A DNA stretch of 64,000 bases from Paracoccus subflavus (GTDB lineage: Bacteria; Pseudomonadota; Alphaproteobacteria; Rhodobacterales; Rhodobacteraceae). Every line of letters begins with the position of its first letter. Position 1 is the first letter of the stretch. A model generated the notes under the pieces. That model was not told the DNA's origin, did not search any database, and saw nothing but the letters and a program-made list of their open reading frames with translations. A program made the position numbers and the translations under genes. The DNA lies in the NCBI RefSeq assembly GCF_004310345.1, contig NZ_SISK01000002.1:1-64000 (forward strand), written 5' to 3'. Shown in pieces: positions 17,124 to 26,076 of this stretch.

Positions 17124-18488
17124 ATGAACAAACCGCAAAGCTGGGAAGCGCGCGCCGACGAATATTCGCTGTATGGATTCACGGACCTGCCCAGCGTTCA
17201 CCAGCGCGGCGCAGTGGTGCTGACCCATGGCGAGGGGCCGTATGTCATCGACGTGAACGGCCGGCGGTATCTGGATGCCAATTCCGGGCTTTGGAACATG
17301 GTGGCCGGTTTCGATCACAAGGGTCTGGCCCAGGCTGCCAAGGATCAGTACGACCGCTTTCCCGGATACCACGCCTTTTTCGGGCGGATGTCGGACCAGA
17401 CGGTGATGCTGTCCGAAAAGCTGGTCGAGGTGTCGCCCTTTGCCCGGGGCAAGGTGTTTTACACCAATTCAGGCTCTGAGGCGAACGATACCATGGTCAA
17501 GATGCTGTGGTTCCTGCACGCCAGCGAGGGCAACCCGCAACGCCGCAAGATCCTGACCCGCTGGAATGCCTATCACGGCGTCACGGTGGTATCGGCCAGC
17601 ATGACCGGCAAGCCCTATAACGAGGTTTTCGGACTGCCCCTGCCGGGGTTCATCCACCTGACCTGCCCGCATTTCTGGCGCTATGGCGCCGAGGATGAGA
17701 CCGAGGCGGCGTTCACCGCCCGCCTGGCCCGCGAACTGGAAGAAACCATCCAGCGCGAGGGCCCCGACACCATCGCCGGCTTTTTTGCCGAACCCGTGCA
17801 GGGCGCGGGCGGGGTCATCCCGCCGTCGCAGGGCTATTTCCAGGCGATCCTGCCGATCCTGCGGAAATACGGCATCCCGATGATCTCGGACGAGGTGATC
17901 TGCGGGTTCGGGCGCACCGGCAACACCTGGGGCTGCATGACCTATGACTTCATGCCCGATGCGATCATCAGTTCCAAGAACCTGACCGCCGGGCTGTTCC
18001 CGATGGGCGCGGTGATCCTGGGGCCGGATCTGACCGACCGGCTGCAGGCGGCGATCGACCGGATCGAGGAATTTCCCCATGGCTTCACCGCCTCGGGCCA
18101 CCCGGTCGGCTGCGCGATCGCGCTGAAGGCCATCGACGTGGTAATGAACGAAGGCCTGGCCGACAATGTGCGCCGTCTGGCCCCGCGGCTGGAATCTGGC
18201 CTGCGGGCCATCATGGACCGCAGCGACCATATCGGCGAATTGCGCGGCGTGGGATTCATGTGGGCCTTGGAGGCCGCGCGCGACAAGGCCACCAAGACCC
18301 CGTTCGACAGCGCCTTGTCGGTCAGCGAACGCATCGCCAATGCCTGCACCGACCTGGGGCTGATCTGCCGCCCGCTGGGCCAGTCCATCGTGCTGTGCCC
18401 GCCCTTCATCCTGACCGAGGATCAGATGGACGAGATCTTCGACAAGCTGGAACGGGCGCTGAACAAGGTCTTTGCCGAGGTGGCGTGA
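17124..18488 (+). CDS. Class III omega-aminotransferase (amine/beta-alanine:pyruvate type)
   Basis: A 454-residue PLP-dependent transaminase. Visible are NSGLWNMVAGFDH, FYTNSGSEANDTMVKM (cofactor phosphate site), the aromatic YHGVT, FAEPVQGAGG, ISDEVICGFGRTG (the aspartate binding the pyridine nitrogen), SSKNLTAG with the Schiff-base lysine, and FTASGHPVGCA. From memory the whole sequence closely resembles the P. denitrificans omega-transaminase that moves amino groups from amines, beta-alanine or taurine to pyruvate; no alignment was run. GGAGG precedes ATG 17124, which rules out the longer in-frame start. It appears monocistronic. Confidence 0.88.
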   Translation: MNKPQSWEARADEYSLYGFTDLPSVHQRGAVVLTHGEGPYVIDVNGRRYLDANSGLWNMVAGFDHKGLAQAAKDQYDRFPGYHAFFGRMSDQTVMLSEKLVEVSPFARGKVFYTNSGSEANDTMVKMLWFLHASEGNPQRRKILTRWNAYHGVTVVSASMTGKPYNEVFGLPLPGFIHLTCPHFWRYGAEDETEAAFTARLARELEETIQREGPDTIAGFFAEPVQGAGGVIPPSQGYFQAILPILRKYGIPMISDEVICGFGRTGNTWGCMTYDFMPDAIISSKNLTAGLFPMGAVILGPDLTDRLQAAIDRIEEFPHGFTASGHPVGCAIALKAIDVVMNEGLADNVRRLAPRLESGLRAIMDRSDHIGELRGVGFMWALEAARDKATKTPFDSALSVSERIANACTDLGLICRPLGQSIVLCPPFILTEDQMDEIFDKLERALNKVFAEVA

Positions 18489-18491
18489 CCT

Positions 18492-18821
18492 TCACCGCCG
18501 CGCCAGCTTGCGTTCGATATAGTCGCGCAACTCCTCGATCTCGGCGCGGCTTTCGCGCAGGCCGTCCATGGCCGCGTCCAGTTCGGCCTGAACGGCGGCC
18601 AGCCGCGCGGTCAGGTCCGCCTCGGTCCGTTCCTGGGCGGCCTGCCCGGCGTCCCGGTCTTTCTCGGTCTGGCGCAGCAGGCGCATCAGCCGGTCCAGCT
18701 CGGCCGGGTCGGCCTGCGTGGCGCGGGTCAGGCGGCCGATCAGCCAGCTTGCGAACCAGCCCAGCAGAAAGGCGCCGAACAGCACAAGCGTCGTGGCGAT
18801 GATGAACTGGGTGCGATCCAT
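18492..18821 (-). CDS. Membrane-anchored coiled-coil protein
   Basis: A 109-residue protein with one N-terminal membrane helix (residues 7-29, TTLVLFGAFLLGWFASWLIG) and a long charged coiled coil from residue 40 on, rich in Glu, Arg, Ala and Gln. I do not recognise a named family; the layout resembles YhcB/DUF1043-like division-linked proteins, but the sequence match is not clear. It lies 15 bases after the OmpA-family gene on the same strand, suggesting one transcript and a cell envelope role. Confidence 0.65.
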   Translation of the reverse strand: MDRTQFIIATTLVLFGAFLLGWFASWLIGRLTRATQADPAELDRLMRLLRQTEKDRDAGQAAQERTEADLTARLAAVQAELDAAMDGLRESRAEIEELRDYIERKLARR

Positions 18822-18836
18822 GCGGGTTCCGGCTGA

Positions 18837-20999
18837 TCAGGGGGTCGGGTCGTCGGGCGGGCCAAGGTCGGGCGCGGCAAAGCCGTCCGGGCGGAACGCC
18901 GGACGCGGCGTGTCGGCGGTCGGGGTCTGGACCGGCAGCCTAAGGCTTTCCTCGCGCCCGTCCAGCGTTTCGAACACTTCGCTGGCGCCGACCACGGCGG
19001 GGGCGACCGGACCGGCCACGGGCTGCGGCATCGGCGGGCCAAAGTCCGCGCGGACCTGAGGGGCCGTATCGGCAGGCTGGACGGGGCCGATCATCCCGCC
19101 ATCGGCAGCCGCCGCCGCACGGGGTTCGGCTGTCACGCCCGACAGCCTTGCCGGCGGGTCCAGAACCACCTCCCGCACGGGTCGGTCGGACAGCAGGCGG
19201 AACTCGATCCGGCGGTTTTCCTCGCGGCCCTCGTCAGTGTCGTTGCTGGCGATGGGCTGGCTTTCACCGTATCCGCGCGCCGTCATGTTGGCGGTGTCGA
19301 TGCCCGCATCGGTCATGGCCGTGACCAGCGCCTGGGCCCGGCTGCGCGACAGATCGGCGTTGAATCCCTCGGACCCCTGCGAATCGGTATGGCCGCCTGC
19401 CTCGATGGAAAAATCGGCGCATTCCGCCATCACCCCCGCCAGCCGGTCCAGAGTGGGGCTGGGATCGCCCGCGATCTCGGCCCGCGACGGCTCGAAGCCG
19501 ATCTCGGATTCCGACATGACGATGTTCAACTGCCGCACACATTCCGGCCCGTCGGGAAGGTTTAGGGACGGGTCCAGCCGACGGTCATAGCGAATCTCTG
19601 TGTCATAACGCAGGCCCGGACCCAGCCGCTCGGCCAGGCGGGCCGCCGCCGTTTCCGCCGCCGCCGGATCGCCCGAGATGCCGGACAGGCGGATCAGGTC
19701 GGGCGTCACCTCGACGCTGCCCGATTGCAACACATCCAGGGCTTCCAGTGCGCCGATCAGACGCAGCGTCCAGCCGCCGGGCACCGACGGGTCGTTGACA
19801 AGATCGCCCTCGACGCGGCCAAAGCGCGCCCGCGCCAGGCTGTCCAGGGTTTCGCGCATCCGGTCGTCGCTGACCGTGCCCGCGATGGTCAAGGCACCGG
19901 ACGGCGACAGGGCGGCGGTGAACGCGGGCGCAGCCGGCGTCTGGGCCTGGGGTCCGCTGTCCAGCACCGCCTCCAGGGTGAAGGGCGGCGGCAGGCTGTT
20001 GCGCAGTTGGTCCACAGCGCGGTCGTAAGCCGCCCGGTCAGTGCCCGGCGGCGCGATCAGCCGCACCTCGGCATCCGACAGTGTCACCGTGCCGCCGCCA
20101 AGGGCCGCCACCGTCCTGATGGCCGCCGCAGCCGCATCGGCCCAGTCGGGCGAGGGGGCGCCCAGCCCCAGCGTGCAGGCGGGAACGGTCGGAACACCCG
20201 CTTCGGCTGCTGCGGCAACGATTCGGCTGCGGGCCGTTTCCGTATCGGCGGCGCAGGCATCCAGCCGCGCGCCTGCGGCATCGCGCGTAAAGCTCAGCAC
20301 GAAAGGCGCGATGACCGGTCGCGGGGCGGAAATGTTGGCCACAAGCTCTACCCCGCCAGGCAGACCCCGGCGCAGCGCCGATTCCAGCCGGCCTTTTTCG
20401 TCGTCGCTGTCGGCAATGGCCGACACCGTGACCTGACCCGGCTGGATCGAGATCTTGGCCTGCGCGGCCAGCCGGGCGGCCTCCAGCCCGTATCGGACCG
20501 CCGCGTCCCAGCCTTGCGGAACCGGATGGTCGGCCGATTCCAGAAGGTCGGTGATCCGGGGTGCAGCGGTTTCGGCGCGCAGCAGGCGGATCAAAGCCTC
20601 GCGGTCGGTCGTTGCCGGAACAAGGCCGATCAGCGAGATGCCCTGGTCGTTGCGCAGCAGTTCCACCGAAAAGTCGGGCGGCGTCTGTTCTGCGGCCGAC
20701 GCCAGGGCCATCCGGTCCACCAGCCGGGCCGGATCGACAACGCTGCCCGCCTGGGTCACGGCACGAAAGCGGTCAACCTCGGACGGGGCCGTGCCGGTCA
20801 GGCGGACCTGCAACCCGTCGGTGGTCACGCCCACCCAGTCCTGGCCGGCGGCCCGCAGGGTGTCCTCGACCTCCTGCCGGGTCTGGGTTTCCACCAGACG
20901 GGCAGCGGCTTCCGCACCCAGCCATGCCATCGCGCCCGCGCCCGACAGCACAAGAACCGATGCGATGCCCGCGGCAAGACGCCGGCGCGATGATGCCAT
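18837..20999 (-). CDS. OmpA-family envelope protein with BON-like repeats
   Basis: A 720-residue protein. An N-terminal anchor or signal (residues 10-30) is followed by several repeated alpha/beta units of BON type (DTLRAAGQDWVGVTTDGLQV and similar stretches with GTVSDD or GLVPATTDR turns) over residues 40-470. Then comes an OmpA C-terminal peptidoglycan-binding domain (about 480-600) with GGHTDSQGSEGFN, LSRSRAQALV and ARGYGESQP. The last 110 residues are proline-rich and probably disordered. It should tether the envelope to peptidoglycan from the periplasm. The single uncleaved-looking helix suggests inner membrane anchoring. It is first in a two-gene unit with the coiled-coil protein. Confidence 0.82.
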   Translation of the reverse strand: MASSRRRLAAGIASVLVLSGAGAMAWLGAEAAARLVETQTRQEVEDTLRAAGQDWVGVTTDGLQVRLTGTAPSEVDRFRAVTQAGSVVDPARLVDRMALASAAEQTPPDFSVELLRNDQGISLIGLVPATTDREALIRLLRAETAAPRITDLLESADHPVPQGWDAAVRYGLEAARLAAQAKISIQPGQVTVSAIADSDDEKGRLESALRRGLPGGVELVANISAPRPVIAPFVLSFTRDAAGARLDACAADTETARSRIVAAAAEAGVPTVPACTLGLGAPSPDWADAAAAAIRTVAALGGGTVTLSDAEVRLIAPPGTDRAAYDRAVDQLRNSLPPPFTLEAVLDSGPQAQTPAAPAFTAALSPSGALTIAGTVSDDRMRETLDSLARARFGRVEGDLVNDPSVPGGWTLRLIGALEALDVLQSGSVEVTPDLIRLSGISGDPAAAETAAARLAERLGPGLRYDTEIRYDRRLDPSLNLPDGPECVRQLNIVMSESEIGFEPSRAEIAGDPSPTLDRLAGVMAECADFSIEAGGHTDSQGSEGFNADLSRSRAQALVTAMTDAGIDTANMTARGYGESQPIASNDTDEGREENRRIEFRLLSDRPVREVVLDPPARLSGVTAEPRAAAAADGGMIGPVQPADTAPQVRADFGPPMPQPVAGPVAPAVVGASEVFETLDGREESLRLPVQTPTADTPRPAFRPDGFAAPDLGPPDDPTP

Positions 21000-21062
21000 G
21001 AACCAGGATCCCGGATCGTTTCAACAAGCCCGGGATCTAGACGCAGGGCTGCTTTTCCGCAA

Positions 21063-22001
21063 TCAGGCCAGCCCGGCCAAGGCAAGAAACAGCGCAAGGA
21101 TCAGCCCTGCATCCCGGTTGGACCGGAACAGACGCAGGCAGACAGCGCCTTGTTCAGGCTGGAAATTCCGCAACTGCCAGGCCAGATGGGCCGCAAATCC
21201 CGCCAGTCCCGCATAAGCCATCAAGAGATTGCGACCGGTCAGTGAGATGGCGATTCCCATCAAGACCACGGTCAGCACCGCAAAGCCCGCAAGGATGCGC
21301 GGGCTGTTTGCGCCGAACAGCCGCGCGGTGGATTTCACCCCGATCAGGGCGTCGTCCTCGACATCCTGATGGGCATAGATGGTATCATAAAAGATCGTCC
21401 AGGCAATGCCTGCCAGCCAGGCCACCACGGGGGCCGCGTCCAGACGACCCATATGCGCGGCATAGGCGAGCATCACCCCCCAGTTGAAGGCCAGGCCCAG
21501 AAACACCTGGGGCCACCAGGTGAACCGCTTGGCAAAGGGATAGATGGCCACCAGCGCCAGCGAGGCGACCCCCATCCCGATCGCCGCCGGGTCCAGCGTC
21601 AGCAGGATCAGGAACCCCACCAGGGATTGCGCCAGCAGCCAAAGATAGGCGCCTCGCAGCCTGACCTGGCCGGACGGCAGGGGGCGCGAACGGGTGCGCG
21701 CCACCTTGCCGTCGATGTCGCGGTCGGTGATGTCGTTCCAGGTGCAGCCCGCGCCTCGCATCACCAGCGCGCCGATGCCGCAGGCCACGGCGATCCACAG
21801 GTCCATCCAGCGGGGCCCGTCGGCCATCATCGCCAGCCCGATCCCCCACCAGCAGGGCAGCAGCAGAAGCCACGTCCCGATCGGCCGGTCCGCACGGGAC
21901 AGGCGCAGCCAAGGTCTCCAGCCCCGGGGGGTCAGGGTGTCCACCCAGTTGCCACTGGGTGCATCGACAACGGCATCTGGCCTTTCGGTCCGGCTTTGCA
22001 T
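21063..22001 (-). CDS. ubiA: 4-hydroxybenzoate polyprenyltransferase UbiA
   Basis: A 312-residue integral membrane prenyltransferase of ubiquinone synthesis, attaching the polyprenyl tail to 4-hydroxybenzoate. Both aspartate-rich motifs are clear: NDITDRDIDGKVART (first) and YDTIYAHQDVEDD (second). RADRPIGTWLLLLPCWWG is the standard N-terminal signature, and eight or nine membrane helices are visible. The start MQSRTERP is only 12 bases from the oppositely oriented rsmE start, so the two promoters must lie inside each other's coding sequence. Confidence 0.95.
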   Translation of the reverse strand: MQSRTERPDAVVDAPSGNWVDTLTPRGWRPWLRLSRADRPIGTWLLLLPCWWGIGLAMMADGPRWMDLWIAVACGIGALVMRGAGCTWNDITDRDIDGKVARTRSRPLPSGQVRLRGAYLWLLAQSLVGFLILLTLDPAAIGMGVASLALVAIYPFAKRFTWWPQVFLGLAFNWGVMLAYAAHMGRLDAAPVVAWLAGIAWTIFYDTIYAHQDVEDDALIGVKSTARLFGANSPRILAGFAVLTVVLMGIAISLTGRNLLMAYAGLAGFAAHLAWQLRNFQPEQGAVCLRLFRSNRDAGLILALFLALAGLA

Positions 22002-22013
22002 AGCGTCAGGCCC

Positions 22014-22748
22014 ATGGTGGCAAAGGTCCGGCTGTTCATAGATCACCCGTTGGCTGCGGGGCAACCGGTTCCGCTGGACGGGGCACAGTCCCATTATCTG
22101 TCGGGCGTGATGCGGCTGCCTGCGGGAACCCTGATCGAGGTCTTCAATGGCCGCGACGGCGCCTGGTCGGCGCGCATTGCAGCCGCAGCCAAGCGGGGCG
22201 GATCGCTGGACGTTCTGGCGCAGGTCGCCCCGCAGCGGAACCCGCCCGACCTGTGGCTGTGCTTTGCGCCCATCAAGAAGGCGCGGACCGATTTCATCGT
22301 CGAAAAGGCGACCGAGATGGGCGCCGCGCGCATCCTGCCGGTGCAGACCGACCACACCAATGCCGAACGCATCCGCCAGGACCGCCTGCAGGCCCATGCC
22401 ATCGAGGCGGCAGAACAATGCCTCGGCACCTTCGTGCCCCCCGTTGGGGATCTGCTGCCGCTGGCACGCCTTCTGGACGGCTGGGACGCTTCGCGGCGCA
22501 TTCTGTGGGCGGACGAGGCGATGGCAGGGCCGGCCGAAACACTGGCTGGCCTGCCGCACGGGCCTTGGGCCATTCTGATCGGTCCCGAGGGCGGATTTTC
22601 GGATGCCGAACGGGCGCGGCTGGCCTCGCTGCCCTTCGTGAGTCGCATCAGCCTGGGTCCGCGAATCCTGCGCGCCGACACGGCTGCCGTTGCGGCATTG
22701 GCGTTGTGGCAGGCATCGCTGGGGGACTGGGCCGGCAATCCGGGATAA
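22014..22748 (+). CDS. rsmE: 16S rRNA m3U1498 methyltransferase RsmE
   Basis: A 244-residue SPOUT methyltransferase of 16S rRNA U1498. The N-terminal PUA-like region has AQSHYLSGVMRLPAG; the C-terminal knot has KATEMGAARILPVQTDHTN, EAAEQCLG, LIGPEGGFSDAER and SLGPRILRADTAA, where the SAM cofactor binds. ATG at 22014 is the only start that gives the family N-terminus (RLFIDHPL). It is divergent from ubiA with a 12-base spacer. Confidence 0.94.
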   Translation: MVAKVRLFIDHPLAAGQPVPLDGAQSHYLSGVMRLPAGTLIEVFNGRDGAWSARIAAAAKRGGSLDVLAQVAPQRNPPDLWLCFAPIKKARTDFIVEKATEMGAARILPVQTDHTNAERIRQDRLQAHAIEAAEQCLGTFVPPVGDLLPLARLLDGWDASRRILWADEAMAGPAETLAGLPHGPWAILIGPEGGFSDAERARLASLPFVSRISLGPRILRADTAAVAALALWQASLGDWAGNPG

Positions 22749-22925
22749 GGACGACCCATCGGTGACCAAAGGCGACCTGCCGGCGGTGGCGCGGCGGCGG
22801 CATTCTGCATGCCGTGCATATCGGCCTTGTGCCAGCACCCGCTACTCTTGCCGGGATGCCCAATTTATATCTTGGAACATGAAGTTTTTGCCCGATGGTC
22901 GGGCACTTCTGGAACAGGTGATGTG

Positions 22926-23120
22926 ATGTCGACGATCGAAGCGAACCGCGGCTTTGCTGCTGGGGGCGTTGGCAATGTCTTTGCGACTTTCTTTTCGGCC
23001 CTGTCCGGGTGGAACGATGTCCGCGTGACCCGTCGCGAACTGAGCCGCCTGTCGGATCGCGAACTGGACGATATCGGTCTGTGCCGCGGCGACATCGACC
23101 GGATCGCGCGCAGCCTCTGA
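22926..23120 (+). CDS. DUF1127 (YjiS-like) small protein
   Basis: A 64-residue protein. The C-terminal half has the DUF1127 signature: RRELSRLSDRELDDIGLCRGDI, an arginine-rich helical segment. Short DUF1127 proteins in alphaproteobacteria bind RNA and affect phosphate, carbon and sRNA metabolism in the few cases studied. The start ATG at 22926 is near GGTGATGT, with a weak ribosome site. A Rho-independent terminator follows at 23149. The 177 bases upstream, after rsmE, hold a GCCCGA/TCGGGC stem near 22890. Confidence 0.85.
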   Translation: MSTIEANRGFAAGGVGNVFATFFSALSGWNDVRVTRRELSRLSDRELDDIGLCRGDIDRIARSL

Positions 23121-23148
23121 CGCGCGCCGCCAAGTCCCCGAATGAAAG

Positions 23149-23183
23149 AACCCCCAATGCGCAGGCAAAGGGGGTTTATTCTT
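23149..23183 (+). terminator. Intrinsic terminator after the DUF1127 gene
   Basis: AACCCCC (23149-23155) and GGGGGTT (23170-23176) form a stem closing a 14-base loop, followed by TTATTCTT. Convergent cspA ends 60 bases on, so it may also stop transcription coming from cspA. Confidence 0.75.
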
Positions 23184-23239
23184 GTGTGTCTTTCCGGACA
23201 GAAAACGGGCGCCGCAAGCGCCGCCCGTGATCCGAAAAA

Positions 23240-23446
23240 TCAGGCGAGGGCGACGTTGGTTGCCGATTCGCGACCGTCGCGGCCTTTTTCGATGTCAAAG
23301 GTGATCGCCTGACCGTCCTTGATTTCGCGGATGCCAGCGCGTTCCAGCGCGGAAACGTGCAGGAACACGTCCTTGGAACTGCCCTGGGGGGCGACAAAGC
23401 CGTAGCCTTTGGTGGCGTTGAACCATTTCACGGTGCCGTTGGCCAT
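23240..23446 (-). CDS. Cold shock domain protein (CspA family)
   Basis: A 68-residue nucleic-acid-binding cold shock protein. GTVKWFNATKGYGFVAP holds RNP1 (KGYGFV) and KDVFLHVSAL holds RNP2. The start MANGTVKW is preceded by AGGAGA with proper spacing; the longer in-frame start is unlikely. The upstream region to 23624 (178 bases) is a long AT-richer leader with no gene, typical for cold shock genes whose mRNA leaders regulate expression. Confidence 0.95.
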   Translation of the reverse strand: MANGTVKWFNATKGYGFVAPQGSSKDVFLHVSALERAGIREIKDGQAITFDIEKGRDGRESATNVALA

Positions 23447-23624
23447 CGTGATATCTCCTGTCTCAGTGTTTGATGCCATCCACGACATGCGATGGCCCGG
23501 CTTAGTGTCATCGAAGGAACATCTGAAGCCGAAAAGGAGACAGAAGATCGAAAGAAGCAGCTCAGCCCCCTTCTTCTAGCATATCGTATTCCCTGCCACA
23601 AGCGGGCCTTGATTGCTTCTCTTG

Positions 23625-24497
23625 TCAGCCGCAGCGGCTTAGGGTCAGGGCCGTCCATTCGGACAGGTCGTCGCGGGCGTCCAGCCGGAAGCCCGAGCCC
23701 TCATAGGCGGCGGTCACCTCGTCGGCCTGGGTGACCAGGATGCCCGACAGGATGACCCGGCCGCCCGGCAGGACATTGGCCGCCATTCCGGGCGCCAGAT
23801 CGATAAGCGGCTGCTTGAGGATATTGGCCAGCACCAGATCGTAGGGCGCGTTCTCCTCGAGCAGGGGATGGTCAAAGCCCGCCGCCTCGATGCAGACCAC
23901 CCGGCCGTTGAGGCCGTTGGCGATGACATTGGCGGCGGCGGTGTCCACGGCAACCGGGTCGATGTCGCCCGCCAGCACCGTGACCGGCCACAACCGGGCC
24001 GCGGCCATGGCCAGAACGGCGGTGCCGCATCCGATATCGACGATCCGGCGCGCCTCGTAACCCTCGGTGGCCAGACGATCCAGCGCCTCGAGGCAGCCCT
24101 TGGTGGTGTCGTGGTGCCCGGTGCCAAAGGCCATCGCAGCCTCGATGCACAGGGCCTCGACCCCCTCGGGGACGGTGTCGGCATCATGGCTGCCATGGAC
24201 GTAGAACCGGCCCGCCCGCACGGGGGTCAGTTCGCGTTTCACATGCGTGACCCAGTCCACATCCGGCACCTGGGAAATGACAAAGGGGTTGGCCCCATAG
24301 GCGGCGGCCAGCAGGGCCAGGGCGATGTCGTCCGGTTTCTCGGTGAAATAGGCGCCTACCTCCCAGCGGCCGGACCCGTCCTCGATCTCGAAGATGCCGG
24401 TGCCGACGGGTTCGGGATCCAGATCCTCGCATGCCAGGGCCAGCGCCTCGGCAGGGGAACGGCCCCGGACATGGGTCAGCGCGGAATAGGTGGCCAT
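23625..24497 (-). CDS. prmA: Ribosomal protein L11 methyltransferase PrmA
   Basis: A 290-residue SAM-dependent methyltransferase. The C-terminal Rossmann domain shows RIVDIGCGTAVLAMAAA and DIDPVAVDTAAANV, and LVLANILKQPLIDLAPG has the NxLxxPL-type motif of PrmA. FGTGHHDTTKGCLEAL is the PrmA-specific substrate region. It trimethylates L11. The start MATYSALTH shares a base with the msrA stop (TGATG), so the pair is one transcription unit. Confidence 0.92.
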   Translation of the reverse strand: MATYSALTHVRGRSPAEALALACEDLDPEPVGTGIFEIEDGSGRWEVGAYFTEKPDDIALALLAAAYGANPFVISQVPDVDWVTHVKRELTPVRAGRFYVHGSHDADTVPEGVEALCIEAAMAFGTGHHDTTKGCLEALDRLATEGYEARRIVDIGCGTAVLAMAAARLWPVTVLAGDIDPVAVDTAAANVIANGLNGRVVCIEAAGFDHPLLEENAPYDLVLANILKQPLIDLAPGMAANVLPGGRVILSGILVTQADEVTAAYEGSGFRLDARDDLSEWTALTLSRCG

Positions 24498-25072
24498 CAG
24501 ATCGGGTCCGGGTTGGGCAGGCTTGCCTCTACCCCCGTGCCCTTCAGGCCGCAATAACCCTCGGGGTTCTTGTGCAGGTATTGCTGATGTGCCTCGGGTG
24601 CCGGCCAGAACCGGCCGGCGTCCACGATCTGCGTGGTGATCTTGCCAAAGCCCGCCACCGCCAAGCGGTTGTCATAGTCGATCTTCGAGGCCTCGGCCGC
24701 GGCGCGCTGGCTGTCGTTCATGACCATGATCAGGCTGCGGTACTGGGTGCCCACATCGCTGCCCTGCCGGTCGCCCTGGGTGGGGTCGTGGTTTTCCCAG
24801 AACAGTTGCAGCAGGTGGTCATAGCTGATCTTGGAACTGTCAAAGACGACGCGCACGACCTCGGCGTGGCCGGTTGTCCCCGACTTGACCTGGTCGTAGG
24901 TCGGGTTGTCCACGGTGCCGCCGGCAAAGCCCGCCTCGGTCAGCCAGACGCCGTTCTGCTGCCAGAACAGCCGTTCGGCCCCCCAATAGCAGCCCATTCC
25001 GAAAATGGCCTGGTCCATGCCCTGCGGGACGGGCACATCCATCGGACGGTCAAAGATCGCATGTGTGGTCAT
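24497..25072 (-). CDS. msrA: Peptide methionine sulfoxide reductase MsrA
   Basis: A 191-residue reductase repairing methionine-S-sulfoxide in proteins. IFGMGCYWGAERLFW carries the catalytic cysteine, Cys28; EAGFAGGTVDNPTYDQV and HAEVVRVVFD follow. The last 20 residues contain the recycling cysteine region GYCGLKGTG. The start MTTHAIFD at 25072 is preceded by AAGGATGCC. It overlaps prmA by one base. Confidence 0.96.
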   Translation of the reverse strand: MTTHAIFDRPMDVPVPQGMDQAIFGMGCYWGAERLFWQQNGVWLTEAGFAGGTVDNPTYDQVKSGTTGHAEVVRVVFDSSKISYDHLLQLFWENHDPTQGDRQGSDVGTQYRSLIMVMNDSQRAAAEASKIDYDNRLAVAGFGKITTQIVDAGRFWPAPEAHQQYLHKNPEGYCGLKGTGVEASLPNPDPI

Positions 25073-25131
25073 GGTGGCATCCTTTTGATCCTGCAAGGGC
25101 AAACGCCGCAGGGCCGGGGGTGGTTCGACCC

Positions 25132-26076
25132 TCAGCCCCGCGGATGGGCGGCGTGATAGACGGCCATCAGATGCGCGTCGTCAACCCCGGTATAGACCTG
25201 CGTGGTGGACAGGCTTGCATGGCCCAGCAGCTCCTGGATGGTGCGCAGATCGCCGCCCGCGGCCAGCAGATGCGTGGCAAACGAATGGCGCAGCGCATGC
25301 GGCGTGGCCGTGGGCGGCAGGCCCAGGGCCGCACGGGCATTGCGCATCGTGGCCTCTGTGACCGAGGCCGACAGCCGCCCGCCCCGCACCCCGCGGAACA
25401 GCGGCTGACCGGGGGCCGGCTGCCAGGGACATTGCGCCAGATAGCCGGCCACCGCGTCGCGCGCCACCGGCAGAACGGGAACATGGCGCTGGCGTCCGCC
25501 CTTGCCGGTGATGGTCAGGCTGTCGCGGAACGGCCAATCCCCGCCATTCAAACCCAGTGCCTCGGAGATGCGCAGCCCGCAGCCCCACAACAGCGTCAGC
25601 ACCGCCACGTCCCGCGCGGCGACCCAGGGCGTGTCATGGCCCGCCGCCACCATTTGCAGCGTGTCGCGCGCCTGGCCCGGCGTCAGCGGGCGGGGCAGGG
25701 ACCGGGTGTATTTCGGACTGCGGGTGGACAGGGCGGCGGACAGGTCGTGCCCCTCGCGATCAGAAATCCAGCGCAGAAAGGACCGCACCGCCGATTGCCG
25801 CCGCGCCAGCGACCGCGCGCCAAGGCCCCGCGCCCGTTCGGCGGCGGCGAATGCACGCATGTCTGTCTGCCGCAGACCGGCCAGCGCCTTGGGGGTCGCC
25901 GCCTGCCCGTGATGGCCGCCCAGAAAGGCCAGGAATGCCAGCAGGTCGGCGCGATAGGCGGTGATCGTGTGATCGGATCGGTCGCGGGCCGCCGCCTCGA
26001 CCTCCAGCCAGCGGGTCAGGGCATTGGCCATGGCGGGGGCCAGCGCCAGGAAAGCGGGTGCCCCGGTTGCGGTCAT
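25132..26076 (-). CDS. xerC: Tyrosine recombinase XerC
   Basis: A 314-residue tyrosine recombinase for chromosome dimer resolution. An N-terminal SAM-like domain (about 15-110; [21 protein letters not shown]) is followed by the catalytic domain with [15 protein letters not shown] (Arg), [11 protein letters not shown] (Lys), [12 protein letters not shown] (His-x-x-Arg) and [17 protein letters not shown] (His and the nucleophilic Tyr). Its length and its place beside a DUF484 gene support XerC rather than XerD or a phage integrase. It overlaps DUF484 by 4 bases. Confidence 0.93.
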   Translation of the reverse strand: MTATGAPAFLALAPAMANALTRWLEVEAAARDRSDHTITAYRADLLAFLAFLGGHHGQAATPKALAGLRQTDMRAFAAAERARGLGARSLARRQSAVRSFLRWISDREGHDLSAALSTRSPKYTRSLPRPLTPGQARDTLQMVAAGHDTPWVAARDVAVLTLLWGCGLRISEALGLNGGDWPFRDSLTITGKGGRQRHVPVLPVARDAVAGYLAQCPWQPAPGQPLFRGVRGGRLSASVTEATMRNARAALGLPPTATPHALRHSFATHLLAAGGDLRTIQELLGHASLSTTQVYTGVDDAHLMAVYHAAHPRG

